Source: Theionarchaea archaeon
GTDB lineage: Archaea > Methanobacteriota_B > Thermococci > Methanofastidiosales > SZ-28-30
Assembly (NCBI GenBank): GCA_018992565.1
Contig: JACVGW010000004.1
Location: forward strand, 1 to 45,229
DNA length: 45,229 nt
Direction: 5' to 3'
The position numbers and the translations under genes are program-made. Positions 7,732 through 19,115 of this stretch are shown here, in pieces; within the stretch, counting starts at the first letter, position 1; every line of letters begins with the position of its first letter. Below the pieces are notes generated by a model. It did no database searches, was not told the DNA's origin, and saw only the letters and a list, made by a program, of their open reading frames with translations.

Positions 7732-10248
7732 ATGCAGAATGGAATGGTTGTCAATGAAGAATTCAGAGCATTACAAGATGCAACCAACATTTTTGTGGGC
7801 AGAAAGAAGAGTGTATATGAGGAATACAAGACAAAAGCAGCCATGAATATCGGATTAATGGCAGAAGAACGTTCTGATTCTGCAGGATTTTACGGTAAAA
7901 AAGTATTGATGGATAGTATCTCACCTCACGCTATTTTTATTTGTGGGATGCGCGGATCAGGTAAATCCTACACACTGGGAGTTATTGCAGAGGAACTGGC
8001 CCTCACAAATGACGCAGTGGGTGTTATAATCATTGATCCTATGGGCATTTTCTGGAGCATGAAGAGCCCTAATACTGTGGAAAGAGAGCAGGAGCTGCTT
8101 GGGACATGGAATCTGAGTCCTAAAGGTATCAAGAGCGTGAAGGTTTTCATTCCTGCAGGATATGCTAAGGATGCTCCCAAAGCAACCTGGGACAAAATCT
8201 TCACCATCAGGCCTTCCGAGCTGACAACAGACGACTGGTGCCTGACCTTCGGATTTGATCGATTCGACACCATGGGGCTCCTGATTGACAGGGTGCTTGA
8301 AAAGATCAGAGAGGGGTACTTGACTGAAGAAGGAAGGACAGTAAAAGGGCTGCAGGATTCATACGGTATTCCGGACATGATTGCGTGCATTGAAAGCGAA
8401 GAAGGGATTCAGTCTCGACACCATGGGTTCAAGACCTCCACCCGGAGAGCCCTGATTGCACGGTTGAAAGGGGCTGTAGAATGGGGGATTTTTGACAAAG
8501 AGGGAACTCAGCTCCGGGATCTATCAAAAAGAGGACATATTTCCGTTATTGATGTCAGCTTCCTGCAGGACAATGTGCGTGCATTGGTGGTAGGTATTCT
8601 GGGAAGGAATATTTTGAATACTCGCAAGAGGCTCAGCAGGAAAGAAGCTGCAGGGTTTGCAGGATTGCTGGAGAGCATTCCCGTGACCTGGCTGATGATT
8701 GACGAGGCACATATTCTGGTACCTGGATCCGGGAGGAAAACAGCAGCCACTGATGCATTGATTGAATACGTGAGACAGGGAAGACAGCCAGGATGTTCCA
8801 TTGTGCTGGCTACCCAGCAGCCATCAGCCATTGATTCCAGAATTCTTTCCCAGGTGGACATGGTGGCATGCCATAAACTGGTGTATGAAGATGATATCAA
8901 AGCAGTGGTACGGAGGATGCCCTCTGAAGTCCCCGGAAGATTTCAAGAAGACCGGTTTATCAAGAACCTACCCATAGGGATGGCCATCATAGGAGACAAA
9001 CAGGAGGAGACTTCCCGCTGTTTTCTGGCCAGCATCAGACCTCGTATTTCCCAGCATGAAGGAAGAGAAAGACAACCCATCCTGGATGTAGATCCAGATG
9101 AGATGCGTAAGAACGTAAAACAACTGATAAGGGAAAAATGGGGAAAAGAGACCACAGATGGTCTTGAAAAACTCATCAAAAGCATTAATCAGGAATACAA
9201 GTTACACTTCTCGTTGTCAGAGCTTCTGGATGAACTGGCAGAGGAAGGATTGATTGAGACAGAGCTGGAAGAGGCAGAAGCCCCTGTATCACGAGAAGAG
9301 GAAGAGAAAAAGAAAGAGGAAGAGGGAGAGAGAGAACCCATAGCAGGGGGCAAGAACATCCCTCACAGGAAGTCTGGAGACCGCCCTTCCCTTTTCGATC
9401 TTGTGAATGTGGAGGTAACTCCGCCCGTGAGACCAGAACCTTCACAAAGGGCCGCAGCCATTACCTCGCCTGGCGCTCTTGACGTTCCTGACTCTGTAAA
9501 AGATCTCAGTCTCAAGAAAGCCAGGGTTATCCTCTCAGTGGTGGACGAGAACATCGAGAGTATTGCCATGAAGAAAGCCCGTAAGATGTTGTTCAAGAAA
9601 GACATCATCCACGGGATCTTCAAGATTTATTACCCTGTCTACCAGATCTTCTTCGATTACTATCCGCCAAAAGGGAAGTATCAAAGTCTTTCCTGCTTTG
9701 TGGATGGCATCACTGGTGAAGTAATGATGGGAAGAGGGCGAAGAACGAGAGGAGTACGAGATCTCATGGATCTGTCTCCTGACCAGAGAGCAGTAATGAT
9801 AGCCCTCATGAAGAAAGGGTCTGCAGCATTGACTGACATCATGAAAGCCACACACTTTGACAAGAAAAAAGTGAAGAGAATCATGAACTCTCTCATCCAG
9901 AAAGGACTGGTAGAGATAAAGAAACACAAGAAGCTGGAAAACAAGAGTTATGAGATTTTTCGATCCAGAATAGAGCACTGTATCATTGATGATCCCAGAA
10001 AGAAAATCATGAGGTATTTCCAGACAGATGAGGAATACCTGGACAGGGAATCAATGATACATCCCACTATCACGGAAAAGGAAGCAAAAAAGGCAGCTGA
10101 GGTCTGGGAAAGGTCCTCAGTGTGGGATACGGGATTAGTATATTATCCATATTTCCTGGTCTCGTATGAGGATAGGTACGAGATCATAGATGGAGTAACT
10201 GGCAAGGAAGATGGATACGTCAAGTCCATGCTGACTTTCAGACTCTAG
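7732..10248 (+). CDS. HerA/FtsK-superfamily ATPase with C-terminal winged helix
   Basis: The protein has 838 residues from the leaderless ATG at 7732. The ATPase core has Walker A GMRGSGKS (~73-80), Walker B WLMIDEAH (~320-327) and an ATQQP sensor segment (~360), the DUF87/HerA order. The next ~100 residues are highly charged (EEEEKKKEEEGERE). Then comes a segment around YYPVYQIFFDYYPP, a winged helix (LSPDQRAVMIALMKKGSAALTDIM... KKVKRIMNSL) and a last segment YYPYFLVSYEDRYEIIDGVTG that echoes the first. HerA-type hexamers translocate DNA, in repair with NurA or in plasmid or virus processes; no nurA, mre11 or rad50 is nearby. A substrate-targeting role for the winged helix is inference. Confidence 0.8.
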   Translation: MQNGMVVNEEFRALQDATNIFVGRKKSVYEEYKTKAAMNIGLMAEERSDSAGFYGKKVLMDSISPHAIFICGMRGSGKSYTLGVIAEELALTNDAVGVIIIDPMGIFWSMKSPNTVEREQELLGTWNLSPKGIKSVKVFIPAGYAKDAPKATWDKIFTIRPSELTTDDWCLTFGFDRFDTMGLLIDRVLEKIREGYLTEEGRTVKGLQDSYGIPDMIACIESEEGIQSRHHGFKTSTRRALIARLKGAVEWGIFDKEGTQLRDLSKRGHISVIDVSFLQDNVRALVVGILGRNILNTRKRLSRKEAAGFAGLLESIPVTWLMIDEAHILVPGSGRKTAATDALIEYVRQGRQPGCSIVLATQQPSAIDSRILSQVDMVACHKLVYEDDIKAVVRRMPSEVPGRFQEDRFIKNLPIGMAIIGDKQEETSRCFLASIRPRISQHEGRERQPILDVDPDEMRKNVKQLIREKWGKETTDGLEKLIKSINQEYKLHFSLSELLDELAEEGLIETELEEAEAPVSREEEEKKKEEEGEREPIAGGKNIPHRKSGDRPSLFDLVNVEVTPPVRPEPSQRAAAITSPGALDVPDSVKDLSLKKARVILSVVDENIESIAMKKARKMLFKKDIIHGIFKIYYPVYQIFFDYYPPKGKYQSLSCFVDGITGEVMMGRGRRTRGVRDLMDLSPDQRAVMIALMKKGSAALTDIMKATHFDKKKVKRIMNSLIQKGLVEIKKHKKLENKSYEIFRSRIEHCIIDDPRKKIMRYFQTDEEYLDRESMIHPTITEKEAKKAAEVWERSSVWDTGLVYYPYFLVSYEDRYEIIDGVTGKEDGYVKSMLTFRL

Positions 10249-10457
10249 TGAAAGAAACAGAGTGGTTTGCCGCAGAAGAATACGATTCCTCGGGTAGAAT
10301 CCTGACACCGATCTGGAAGGCCTATTCACTGGAGTGAGACCATATCCACCTGAATCTGGGTATCATTCCAGGTACAGTCATTATTCAATACATACTGCAG
10401 AATTCATGATGTCCTCACTTGCCCTGCTCCCGTCCAGGAAAGACTCAGCATGCTGAC

Positions 10458-10760
10458 TCACACTGCAGGTTCTCTTCCTTTGGCAAACATGCCCACTTTC
10501 TTTATCTTCCTAGGCACCCGTCGGGCATCCACCACGATGAAATCTCTTATCGCCCGTAGAGCGGTAAAAGGTATCAGCACAAGCCCTTCACGGTCTGTCA
10601 GGAGCATCTCCCGCATTTCCTCTGTTGTGGGCTCCACCACCAGAGCCACCAGCTTGCCTGTCTTCTCATCGGCCACCACGTCAAACAGTAGCCCCAATTC
10701 GTGGCCCTGACTGGTGACCACCATTCGATCCCGAATTCTGGAGGCTGCAATTTTCGCCAT
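10458..10760 (-). CDS. PRC-barrel domain protein
   Basis: The protein has 100 residues and is a single PRC-barrel (GLLFDVVADEKTGKLVALVVEP, then LVLIPFTALRAIRDFIVV). Small archaeal PRC-barrel proteins occur near cell-division and RNA-processing genes and probably bind partner proteins. It starts eight bases after the cdc48 stop and so is the second gene of that operon. The tail ends with a basic KIKKVGMFAKGREPAV. The domain is clear; a partnership with Cdc48 is inferred from linkage only. Confidence 0.8.
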   Translation of the reverse strand: MAKIAASRIRDRMVVTSQGHELGLLFDVVADEKTGKLVALVVEPTTEEMREMLLTDREGLVLIPFTALRAIRDFIVVDARRVPRKIKKVGMFAKGREPAV

Positions 10761-10768
10761 AGTGTCAC

Positions 10769-13249
<2,481 letters not shown>

Positions 13250-13256
13250 TCAAACC

Positions 13257-13970
13257 ATGGAAATTACAAGGCTTATCGATACCAAAATGAAAAAAGCGCT
13301 ATGGATCGTGGGTATCGTTCTGATCATTTCCGCATCTCTTCTCAGCCAGGAAGCAACGGTAGGTCCGGGTGACATAGTGGTTATAGAGTATGTTCTCAGC
13401 ATCAACGGGACTATTGCAGACACATCCAATGAGCTAATAGCCCAGAAGGCCAACATTTACGACACGGAGAGAACCTATGAGCCTCTGACCATTATTATTG
13501 GGGGAAACCCTGGAGAGGCTGCAGTGGCTCCTTCTGCTGTGGAACGGGCACTCCTGGGCATGAAGGTGGGGGAGGAGAAGATTCTGCGATTGTATCCTCT
13601 GGACGCCTATGGATACTGGAAGGAGGAGAACGTTGTCAAGATGAACAGAGAAGAGTTTGAGACAAATAGCGGAATTGAGCCTCAGCTCAACGAAACGTAT
13701 CAGTGGGGAAATCGCCGGTTCACAGTATATCAACTCACGGATGAGTTCGTCTGGTTGGACTTCAACCACAGGTTTTCAGTCATTCCAACCAAGGCAACAG
13801 TTCTCCTCGAGGAGTTCGAGAAGAGTGCAGAAGCCCGGGTGGGGAATGTTGTCTCCTATCAGGGGCAGTACGCAGTCGTCATGGAAGTGACTGATACTGA
13901 TGTTGTGCTGGACCTCAACCCTGCCGTATTTGAGTTCAAAGTGGAGATTATTCAGATCAAAAAAGCATAA
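13257..13970 (+). CDS. Membrane-anchored FKBP-type peptidyl-prolyl isomerase
   Basis: The protein has 237 residues. Residues ~11-30 are a hydrophobic signal anchor (ALWIVGIVLIISASLL). The FKBP domain follows: VGPGDIVVIEYVLSINGTIADTS, LTIIIGG, then AVERALLGMKVGEEKILRLYPLDAYG, with a SlyD-like insert and a C-terminal extension (RVGNVVSYQGQYAVVMEV). It should catalyse proline isomerisation or act as a chaperone on the outer face of the membrane, helping exported proteins such as those encoded in this window. The TATA spacing fixes the start. The family assignment is firm; the extracytoplasmic location is inferred from the anchor. Confidence 0.88.
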   Translation: MEITRLIDTKMKKALWIVGIVLIISASLLSQEATVGPGDIVVIEYVLSINGTIADTSNELIAQKANIYDTERTYEPLTIIIGGNPGEAAVAPSAVERALLGMKVGEEKILRLYPLDAYGYWKEENVVKMNREEFETNSGIEPQLNETYQWGNRRFTVYQLTDEFVWLDFNHRFSVIPTKATVLLEEFEKSAEARVGNVVSYQGQYAVVMEVTDTDVVLDLNPAVFEFKVEIIQIKKA

Positions 13971-14105
13971 AACCCTATCCTCCCGCAACTCCTTCTCTTC
14001 TTTTTAGAGGCAGTGAAGTGATGGAACAGAGGATTCAGGTCTGCCGGTTGAAGGAGATGGCTGGAGGCAGCCAACGTATTTATGGACTGCCGGCACACAC
14101 AGCAT

Positions 14106-14801
14106 ATGATTATTTGGAAGATGCTGCCTCTGTTGATTGTTGTCCTGAGTCTCAGTTCCTGTATGAGCCAGTCCGATCCTGTGACTGTGGTGGAAGAGAA
14201 ATCTGAAATTAGCCTTCCTGCCCCCCATTTCAAAGGTGACGTGTCTGTAGAAGAAGCAATAAAGAACAGAAGGTCTATGCGTGACTTTCGAGACACTTCC
14301 TTATCTCTAGAGCATGTCTCTCAGCTTTTATGGGCGGGCCAGGGAATCACAGAAGGATTCAAGAGAGCTGCACCCTCTGCTGGAGCTACATACCCTCTTA
14401 CACTCTTTGTTGTGGTGGGTGGTTCGGGCGTTGAAGAGCTGAATGCTGGCATCTACCAGTATATCCCCGAATCACATGAACTTCTCTTGGTGAGGGAAGG
14501 AGACTACCGGGAAAGGCTGGCTGCTGCCTGTTTGAGCCAGCTGTTCATACGTGAAGCTCCCATCAGCATTGTTGTCGTTGCCCTCTATGAGAAGACGACA
14601 GCACGATATGGAGAACGGGGTATACGATATGTGCACATGGAAGCAGGTCACGCGGGGGAGAACATCTATCTACAGGCAGAGGGACTCAACCTGGGGACTG
14701 TAGTGGTGGGAGCGTTCGTAGATGCAGAGGTTCAGTCTGTTCTCGGCTTACCTGAAGAGCTGATCCCCTTGTACGTAATGCCTGTTGGATTCCCCAGATG
14801 A
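14106..14801 (+). CDS. SagB/nitroreductase-family lipoprotein
   Basis: The protein has 231 residues from the ATG at 14106. A start eight codons earlier is possible, but a TATA-like TATTTATGG about 26 bases upstream favours this one. Residues 1-18 are a signal peptide ending in the lipobox-like LSSC (Cys19). The rest is a nitroreductase fold of the SagB type: AIKNRRSMRDFRDTSLSLEHVSQLLWAGQG, APSAGATYPLTLFVVVG, then GHAGENIYLQAEGLNLGTVVVGAF. These are FMN sites of the family. SagB-like enzymes perform FMN-dependent oxidations or reductions. Being on the cell surface is unusual for them and is inferred here from the lipobox. No cyclodehydratase or peptide precursor is adjacent, so a thiazole/oxazole peptide role is unlikely. 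Confidence 0.82.
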   Translation: MIIWKMLPLLIVVLSLSSCMSQSDPVTVVEEKSEISLPAPHFKGDVSVEEAIKNRRSMRDFRDTSLSLEHVSQLLWAGQGITEGFKRAAPSAGATYPLTLFVVVGGSGVEELNAGIYQYIPESHELLLVREGDYRERLAAACLSQLFIREAPISIVVVALYEKTTARYGERGIRYVHMEAGHAGENIYLQAEGLNLGTVVVGAFVDAEVQSVLGLPEELIPLYVMPVGFPR

Positions 14802-14887
14802 CTCTGTTGCAGTTCGTAGCCTGAGTACTCCACAGCCCCTGTAGCTTTACTATCCTTTCGGGATCCGCGTAAACGATACTGCTCCTT

Positions 14888-16204
14888 TCACAGCCTTCTC
14901 AGCGCAAAGTCACATGCCGAGTGCAGTGCATCGTGTGAGGTGGATAGTGGCGGTGTATAGGCGAGTTCCATGGTGGAGAATTCATCCACAGTCATTCGGG
15001 CCTTCAGGGCAAGAGAAATAACATTCACCCTCCAGAATGCACCCACACCAAAGGCCTGGCCTCCCAGAAGGTGGTGATCCTTCTTGTCTACTATTAATTT
15101 GACCTTGACTGTTTCTTCTCCCGGGTAGTAGTCTGCAGTTACTCTTCCTGAACCCTTTCCTACAGCAATATCATATCCAAATCGTGACGCCTGGGCTTCT
15201 GTAAATCCACAGGATGCAATTTCCTTTCCTTCCAGCTCTGAAGCAAAAGTATTGAGGCATCCCTGATAGGCAGCACTCCCTCCCATGGCATTGATGGCAG
15301 CTATCTGCCCCATCTGCAGGGCGGATGTAGCCAGCTGCATCATCCAGGGCTCACCATTGATATAGGAAAATGTCTCTATGCAATCTCCACACGCATACAC
15401 ATCTGGGGCAGAAGTTTTCATCTTTGGGTTGACCTTAATCCCCCATGTTCCCATTGTAATACCTGCTTTCTCCGCTAGAGCAACGTTTGCTCTCACTCCC
15501 GCAGCAATCACAGCAAAATCTGCAGCATACTCCCTGTCTGCTGTGATTAGCACTCCCCCCTCCTGCGTAATAGATTCTACTCTCGCATTTACCACGACGG
15601 GGATTCCACTGTCCTCCAGGTGGTTCTTCACATCTGAGGCCATATCTTCGTCAATAGCCTGGGGAAACACCTGAGGAAGCATTTCCACCACAGTGACCTC
15701 TAATCCTCTGTTGTGAAGGGTGCAGGCAGTCTCCAACCCAATTGCCCCTGCTCCGATAACGACACAGGAATGAGAGACGTCCGCTTTCTTCTTGAGCTGG
15801 CCTGTGTCATCAATTCCAGAGACCACAAATGTTCCCTTCCCCAAGAGCTCTCTCGCTCCTTTGATTGGAGGTATCACAGGGGAAGTGCCTGTGGCAATGA
15901 TCAACCTGTCGTAGGAGATGGTCCTGCAGTCTCCTGACACACAATCGCACGCTTTGACTGTCTTTTTCTTGGTATCAATGGATTCCACAGTGTGAGAGAG
16001 CAATTTTTCTGTATTCCGCAATCTGATAGAATGTTTCAGATCTTCGAAAGATGGAATAGATTCATCAATGACATACGGGAGTCCACAGGGAGAAAATGTA
16101 TCAAAATCCCTCTTCTCAATGACAGTCAGGTGGGCACCACGCTTTGCAGCCTCCATGGCAGCAGCATATCCTGCAGTACCCATCCCAATGATAACTACGT
16201 TCAT
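14888..16204 (-). CDS. CoA-disulfide reductase / NADH oxidase-like flavoprotein
   Basis: The protein has 438 residues and belongs to the single-cysteine pyridine-nucleotide disulfide oxidoreductases. The N-terminal FAD motif is IIGMGTAGYAAAMEAA; the redox-active Cys40 lies in SPCGLPY; a second Rossmann motif VVIGAGAIGLETA binds NAD(P)H; VYACGDC closes the FAD domain; the dimerisation domain ends in YTPPLSTSHDA. Relatives reduce CoA disulfides, polysulfide or oxygen with NAD(P)H in the cytosol, supporting thiol balance or sulfur respiration. An insert holding CDCVSGDC (~85-92) adds three cysteines that I do not expect in the family. TATA spacing supports the start and a leaderless mRNA. Exact substrate unknown. 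Confidence 0.88.
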   Translation of the reverse strand: MNVVIIGMGTAGYAAAMEAAKRGAHLTVIEKRDFDTFSPCGLPYVIDESIPSFEDLKHSIRLRNTEKLLSHTVESIDTKKKTVKACDCVSGDCRTISYDRLIIATGTSPVIPPIKGARELLGKGTFVVSGIDDTGQLKKKADVSHSCVVIGAGAIGLETACTLHNRGLEVTVVEMLPQVFPQAIDEDMASDVKNHLEDSGIPVVVNARVESITQEGGVLITADREYAADFAVIAAGVRANVALAEKAGITMGTWGIKVNPKMKTSAPDVYACGDCIETFSYINGEPWMMQLATSALQMGQIAAINAMGGSAAYQGCLNTFASELEGKEIASCGFTEAQASRFGYDIAVGKGSGRVTADYYPGEETVKVKLIVDKKDHHLLGGQAFGVGAFWRVNVISLALKARMTVDEFSTMELAYTPPLSTSHDALHSACDFALRRL

Positions 16205-16224
16205 AGTCTTGCCTTGAAGCAGAG

Positions 16225-16232
16225 TTTATATA
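16225..16232 (-). promoter_or_regulatory. TATA box of the CoA-disulfide-reductase-like gene
   Basis: TTTATATA (plus-strand reading) about 24 bases before the minus-strand ATG at 16204; leaderless spacing. Confidence 0.7.
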
Positions 16233-16340
16233 CATTGCGAGCACGCCTGCTGCTCTACACGCAGCAATCCAGAATCTGCTGCAATCCCAGTATCGTATCC
16301 TCTGAGGGCTGCCCATGACATGACTGTCAGTATCTGAATC

Positions 16341-16348
16341 TTTATAAA
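16341..16348 (+). promoter_or_regulatory. TATA box of the traB-M50 operon
   Basis: TTTATAAA 27 bases before the ATG at 16371; leaderless spacing. Confidence 0.75.
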
Positions 16349-16370
16349 TGCACTTCCCCCCTGTACCACA

Positions 16371-17045
16371 ATGAAAGAAGAAGTGACCCTGGGACAGACC
16401 ACGTTTATCCTGGTGGGAACGGGTCACGTCTTTCAAGAAAGCGTTGACCTCGTCAGAACCACCATTCTGGATACTGGTCCCGATTACGTGGCCCTGGAGT
16501 TGGATTCCAACAGACTGCGGGCCCTGCAATCAGAATCCAGGGAATCACCTGGATTTTTTCAGATAATGGGAATGGGCCTTCGAATGGCTATTGTAGGGAG
16601 CCTTCTCTCGTACCTCCAGAACAAAGTCGGGCAAGAAACGGGTGTCTTTCCTGGAGCTGAAATGCTTGAAGCAGCAGAAGCAGCCCACGCAGTGGGGGCA
16701 TCTGTCGTGCTGATTGATCAAGACATTGTGGCAACACTCAATAGACTGATTTCCAGTTTCTCTCTCAAAGACATAGTGAGAATACTCTTCTACCTGCTGA
16801 CTCCAACCAAGATGGAACTGGGCCACATTGATTCAGTAATGGTCGATTCATTGACAGAAGAACTGCGCAGAGTGAGTCCTTCGGCACATAGGGTGCTCAT
16901 ACAAGAAAGGGACCGCATAATGGCCAGGAACCTGTTATCCCTCTCAGGGACAGTGGTGGTAGTTGTAGGAGCAGGCCACCTCAGGGGGATCAAACACAAC
17001 CTCATCGAAAATTATAAAAGCTCGCAAAATGAGGAAATGCAATGA
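16371..17045 (+). CDS. TraB/PrgY-family protein (Tiki-like fold), short form
   Basis: The protein has 224 residues. Family motifs are GTGHVFQES near residue 16, the acidic VALELDSNRLRAL, and GAGHLRGI near the end. These carry the conserved His/Glu/Arg set of the TraB/Tiki/EreA-like superfamily, some members of which are metal-dependent proteases. Typical archaeal members are about 390 residues with membrane helices at the C-terminus; this one stops after the catalytic-like domain. The next gene, an M50 membrane protease, overlaps its stop by four bases, so that gene could supply the membrane part. The family call is firm; enzymatic activity is inference. Confidence 0.85.
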   Translation: MKEEVTLGQTTFILVGTGHVFQESVDLVRTTILDTGPDYVALELDSNRLRALQSESRESPGFFQIMGMGLRMAIVGSLLSYLQNKVGQETGVFPGAEMLEAAEAAHAVGASVVLIDQDIVATLNRLISSFSLKDIVRILFYLLTPTKMELGHIDSVMVDSLTEELRRVSPSAHRVLIQERDRIMARNLLSLSGTVVVVVGAGHLRGIKHNLIENYKSSQNEEMQ

Positions 17046-17614
17046 AATTCAGTGAAAAAGAACTAGAAGACCTGGTGGTATCCTGGATTGTCCTGGGTAT
17101 TTCCTTTGCCGTATTCAGACTGGGGGTAAGCAGTCTGGTGCGAAATCCCATACTGATTGTGCAGATGCTCATCATAGTCGGAAGCGCCTTTGTCCTGCAT
17201 GAGCTATCTCACAAGTATGTGGCACAGAAATATGGCCTCTGGGCAGAGTATAGAAAATACACCTGGGGATTGGTGCTTGCTTTCTTTTTGGGGGTGACCC
17301 GATTCATTTTCTTCGCAGCTCCAGGAGCTGTGGTGATCATGAGCACGGGATGGGTTACCCGTGAAATAGAAGGTAAGACCTCACTGGCTGGACCTGTCTG
17401 TAATATTGCGGTGGGAGTCACAGCACTGCTGCTGAGATATGCAGGAATGTACCCTGGGTTCCTCACAGAATTGGCCATGATCAACCTGTTCCTTGCAGTC
17501 TTCAATTTGCTCCCAGTACCTCCCATGGATGGTTCAAAGATAATACGCTACAACCCTCTCCTGTGGACAGGTGTCTTCATATCAGCAGGACTATTGCTGT
17601 TCATCAGCTTCTAG
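17042..17614 (+). CDS. M50-family (site-2-protease-like) membrane metalloprotease
   Basis: The protein has 190 residues and about five membrane helices. The zinc site HELSH (His53, Glu54, His57) lies in a membrane helix, and the second family motif NLLPVPPMDG (~154-163) supplies the third metal ligand, Asp. This compact form lacks PDZ and CBS domains. Site-2 proteases cut membrane-embedded substrates such as anti-sigma factors or signal-peptide remnants. It starts by ATGA-type overlap inside the traB gene, so the two are translationally coupled. Motifs are complete, so it should be active; the substrate is unknown. Confidence 0.9.
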   Translation: MKFSEKELEDLVVSWIVLGISFAVFRLGVSSLVRNPILIVQMLIIVGSAFVLHELSHKYVAQKYGLWAEYRKYTWGLVLAFFLGVTRFIFFAAPGAVVIMSTGWVTREIEGKTSLAGPVCNIAVGVTALLLRYAGMYPGFLTELAMINLFLAVFNLLPVPPMDGSKIIRYNPLLWTGVFISAGLLLFISF

Positions 17615-17709
17615 GACGCAGGATCTCTCTGCCTCCTCTTTTTCTCATCATCCTGCTACTCCTATCTCCACATTGCCAATGCTTAAGAACGCTCCATCAT
17701 AGTAAGGGC

Positions 17710-18579
17710 ATGGACGTCTTCTGTATTGGAAACCTGAACTATGATATCAGCTTTCACGTTTCCCGCTTGCCTGATATGCATGAGAAAATACGGTGCGATG
17801 ATGCTTTTTTTTCGTGCGGCGGTTCTGCTGGTAATACTGCATGCTGGCTGGGTTCATTGGGATTTGAAACAGGAATGGTGGGTGCTGTGGGGGAAGATCC
17901 TCTTGGCTACCTGCAACTTCAGGACCTTGCCTCTTATCACGTGAAAACAGAAACCGTAAGAAGAACCGGCGCAACAGGGATCGCAGTGATACTGGTAGAG
18001 GGAGAGGCAAAACGAATGATTAAATTCACCGGGGCAAACCAGTGGATTAGTGTTGATGAATCCATACGATGTGCCAGGCATATTCACGTATCCAGTTGCC
18101 CACTGACGATAGTCAAGGAGATCATAGCCATTTGCAGAGATGTCCCTCTTACTCTATCGTGGGATCCACAGGAGCTGCTGTTCACAGAACTCGTGCCTCA
18201 CGTTACGTATCTCTTTATTAATGAAGACGACCTCAGGAGAAAAATAGGAACAACTCCATTGAAAGAAGCTCGTGATGTTCTGCCTGCTCAATGTCTGGTG
18301 GTGACCAGGAATGGAGGAGGCTGTTCTATTCTCACACATGATACTATTGATATTCCTCCTTTCGGGTATGCTGCTGTAGATTCCACAGGTGCAGGAGATG
18401 CCTTCGATGCAGGGTTTATTTCCGGGCTGCTAACCCAGCACACACTGAAAGAATGTGGCATTCTGGGAACTGCCGCATCCACCATGAAAGTACAGCACCG
18501 GGGGGCACGGGGAGGTATTTGCCGCAGAGATGACTTCAATGCCTTCCTCAGAAAGCATGACCTCACCATTACTCTGTAA
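17710..18579 (+). CDS. PfkB-family carbohydrate/nucleoside kinase
   Basis: The protein has 289 residues from the ATG at 17710 (MDVFCIGNLNYDISF), about 25 bases after a TATA-like TGCTTAAGA. A longer in-frame start would lie within the M50 gene. PfkB signature 1 is visible as CGGSAGNTACWLGSLG (~35-50) and signature 2 as DSTGAGDAFDAGF, with the catalytic Asp in GAGD. The enzyme phosphorylates a sugar, sugar phosphate or nucleoside with ATP in the cytosol. The sequence alone does not separate ribokinase, fructokinase and nucleoside-kinase types. No sugar pathway genes adjoin it. It converges on the GTPase operon. Confidence 0.88.
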   Translation: MDVFCIGNLNYDISFHVSRLPDMHEKIRCDDAFFSCGGSAGNTACWLGSLGFETGMVGAVGEDPLGYLQLQDLASYHVKTETVRRTGATGIAVILVEGEAKRMIKFTGANQWISVDESIRCARHIHVSSCPLTIVKEIIAICRDVPLTLSWDPQELLFTELVPHVTYLFINEDDLRRKIGTTPLKEARDVLPAQCLVVTRNGGGCSILTHDTIDIPPFGYAAVDSTGAGDAFDAGFISGLLTQHTLKECGILGTAASTMKVQHRGARGGICRRDDFNAFLRKHDLTITL

Positions 18580-18605
18580 TAGTACTGCTTTCAATCTCCT
18601 CACGT

Positions 18606-19115
18606 TCAGGAAAGCCTGTCCAGTATTTCACGGAGAAGAATCAGAAGAACCTCTTTCACGCTGTCTCTCTCGGTTGCCACACAGGGAATAACTGGAACAT
18701 CATCCAGCCTCATCTGCTGACTCAAGGTTTCCATAGGAAGAGCATGTATGTGATCTCTTTTTGTACAGGCAATAACAAATGGAACATCTGAATGTGAAAC
18801 AAGAAAGTCAAGTATCTTCCGGGCGGTGGGAATCTCCGGGGTGACACTGTCCACCAGAAGAATGAATCCAATAATATCCTCTTTCAAGATTTCCCACATG
18901 AAATCAAACCGTTCCTGTCCGGGAGTTCCAAATAAGTAGAGTGCCAGGTCATCATCTATTGTTATTCTCCCAAAATCCATGGCTACGGTGGTTAATTCCT
19001 CAGTATCGAGCATTTTCTTGTCTGTGTAAACAGGTTGTATCTCGGAAATACTGTGGATAAATGTAGTCTTTCCTGCATTAAAAGCGCCCGTTACCAATAT
19101 TTTCGCTTTCATCAT
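18606..19115 (-). CDS. Small Ras-like GTPase (archaeal MglA/Arf-like)
   Basis: The protein has 169 residues and all nucleotide motifs: G1 GAFNAGKTT (~10-18), G3 FGTPGQERF, G4 CTKRD, G5-like CVATE. The Thr-Pro-Gly-Gln switch II resembles Arf/MglA-type GTPases rather than translation GTPases. There is no lipidation signal. Its start overlaps the stop of the 196-residue gene by four bases, and a roadblock gene lies further upstream, so the three form an operon. Roadblock proteins act as GTPase activators or platforms for such GTPases (MglB-MglA in bacteria, Ragulator-Rag in eukaryotes). A role in polarity, motility or membrane signalling is inference. Confidence 0.9.
   Translation of the reverse strand: MMKAKILVTGAFNAGKTTFIHSISEIQPVYTDKKMLDTEELTTVAMDFGRITIDDDLALYLFGTPGQERFDFMWEILKEDIIGFILLVDSVTPEIPTARKILDFLVSHSDVPFVIACTKRDHIHALPMETLSQQMRLDDVPVIPCVATERDSVKEVLLILLREILDRLS

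Noticed and set aside
10390-10457. Possible C/D-box guide RNA (ATGATGT ... CTGA)
   Set aside because: The C box deviates from the consensus, no paired D'/C' boxes are visible, and no kink-turn stem can be drawn.
14106-14801. Thiazole/oxazole-modified peptide cluster suggested by the SagB-like gene
   Set aside because: No cyclodehydratase, precursor peptide or transporter adjoins it, and the protein is a lipoprotein.
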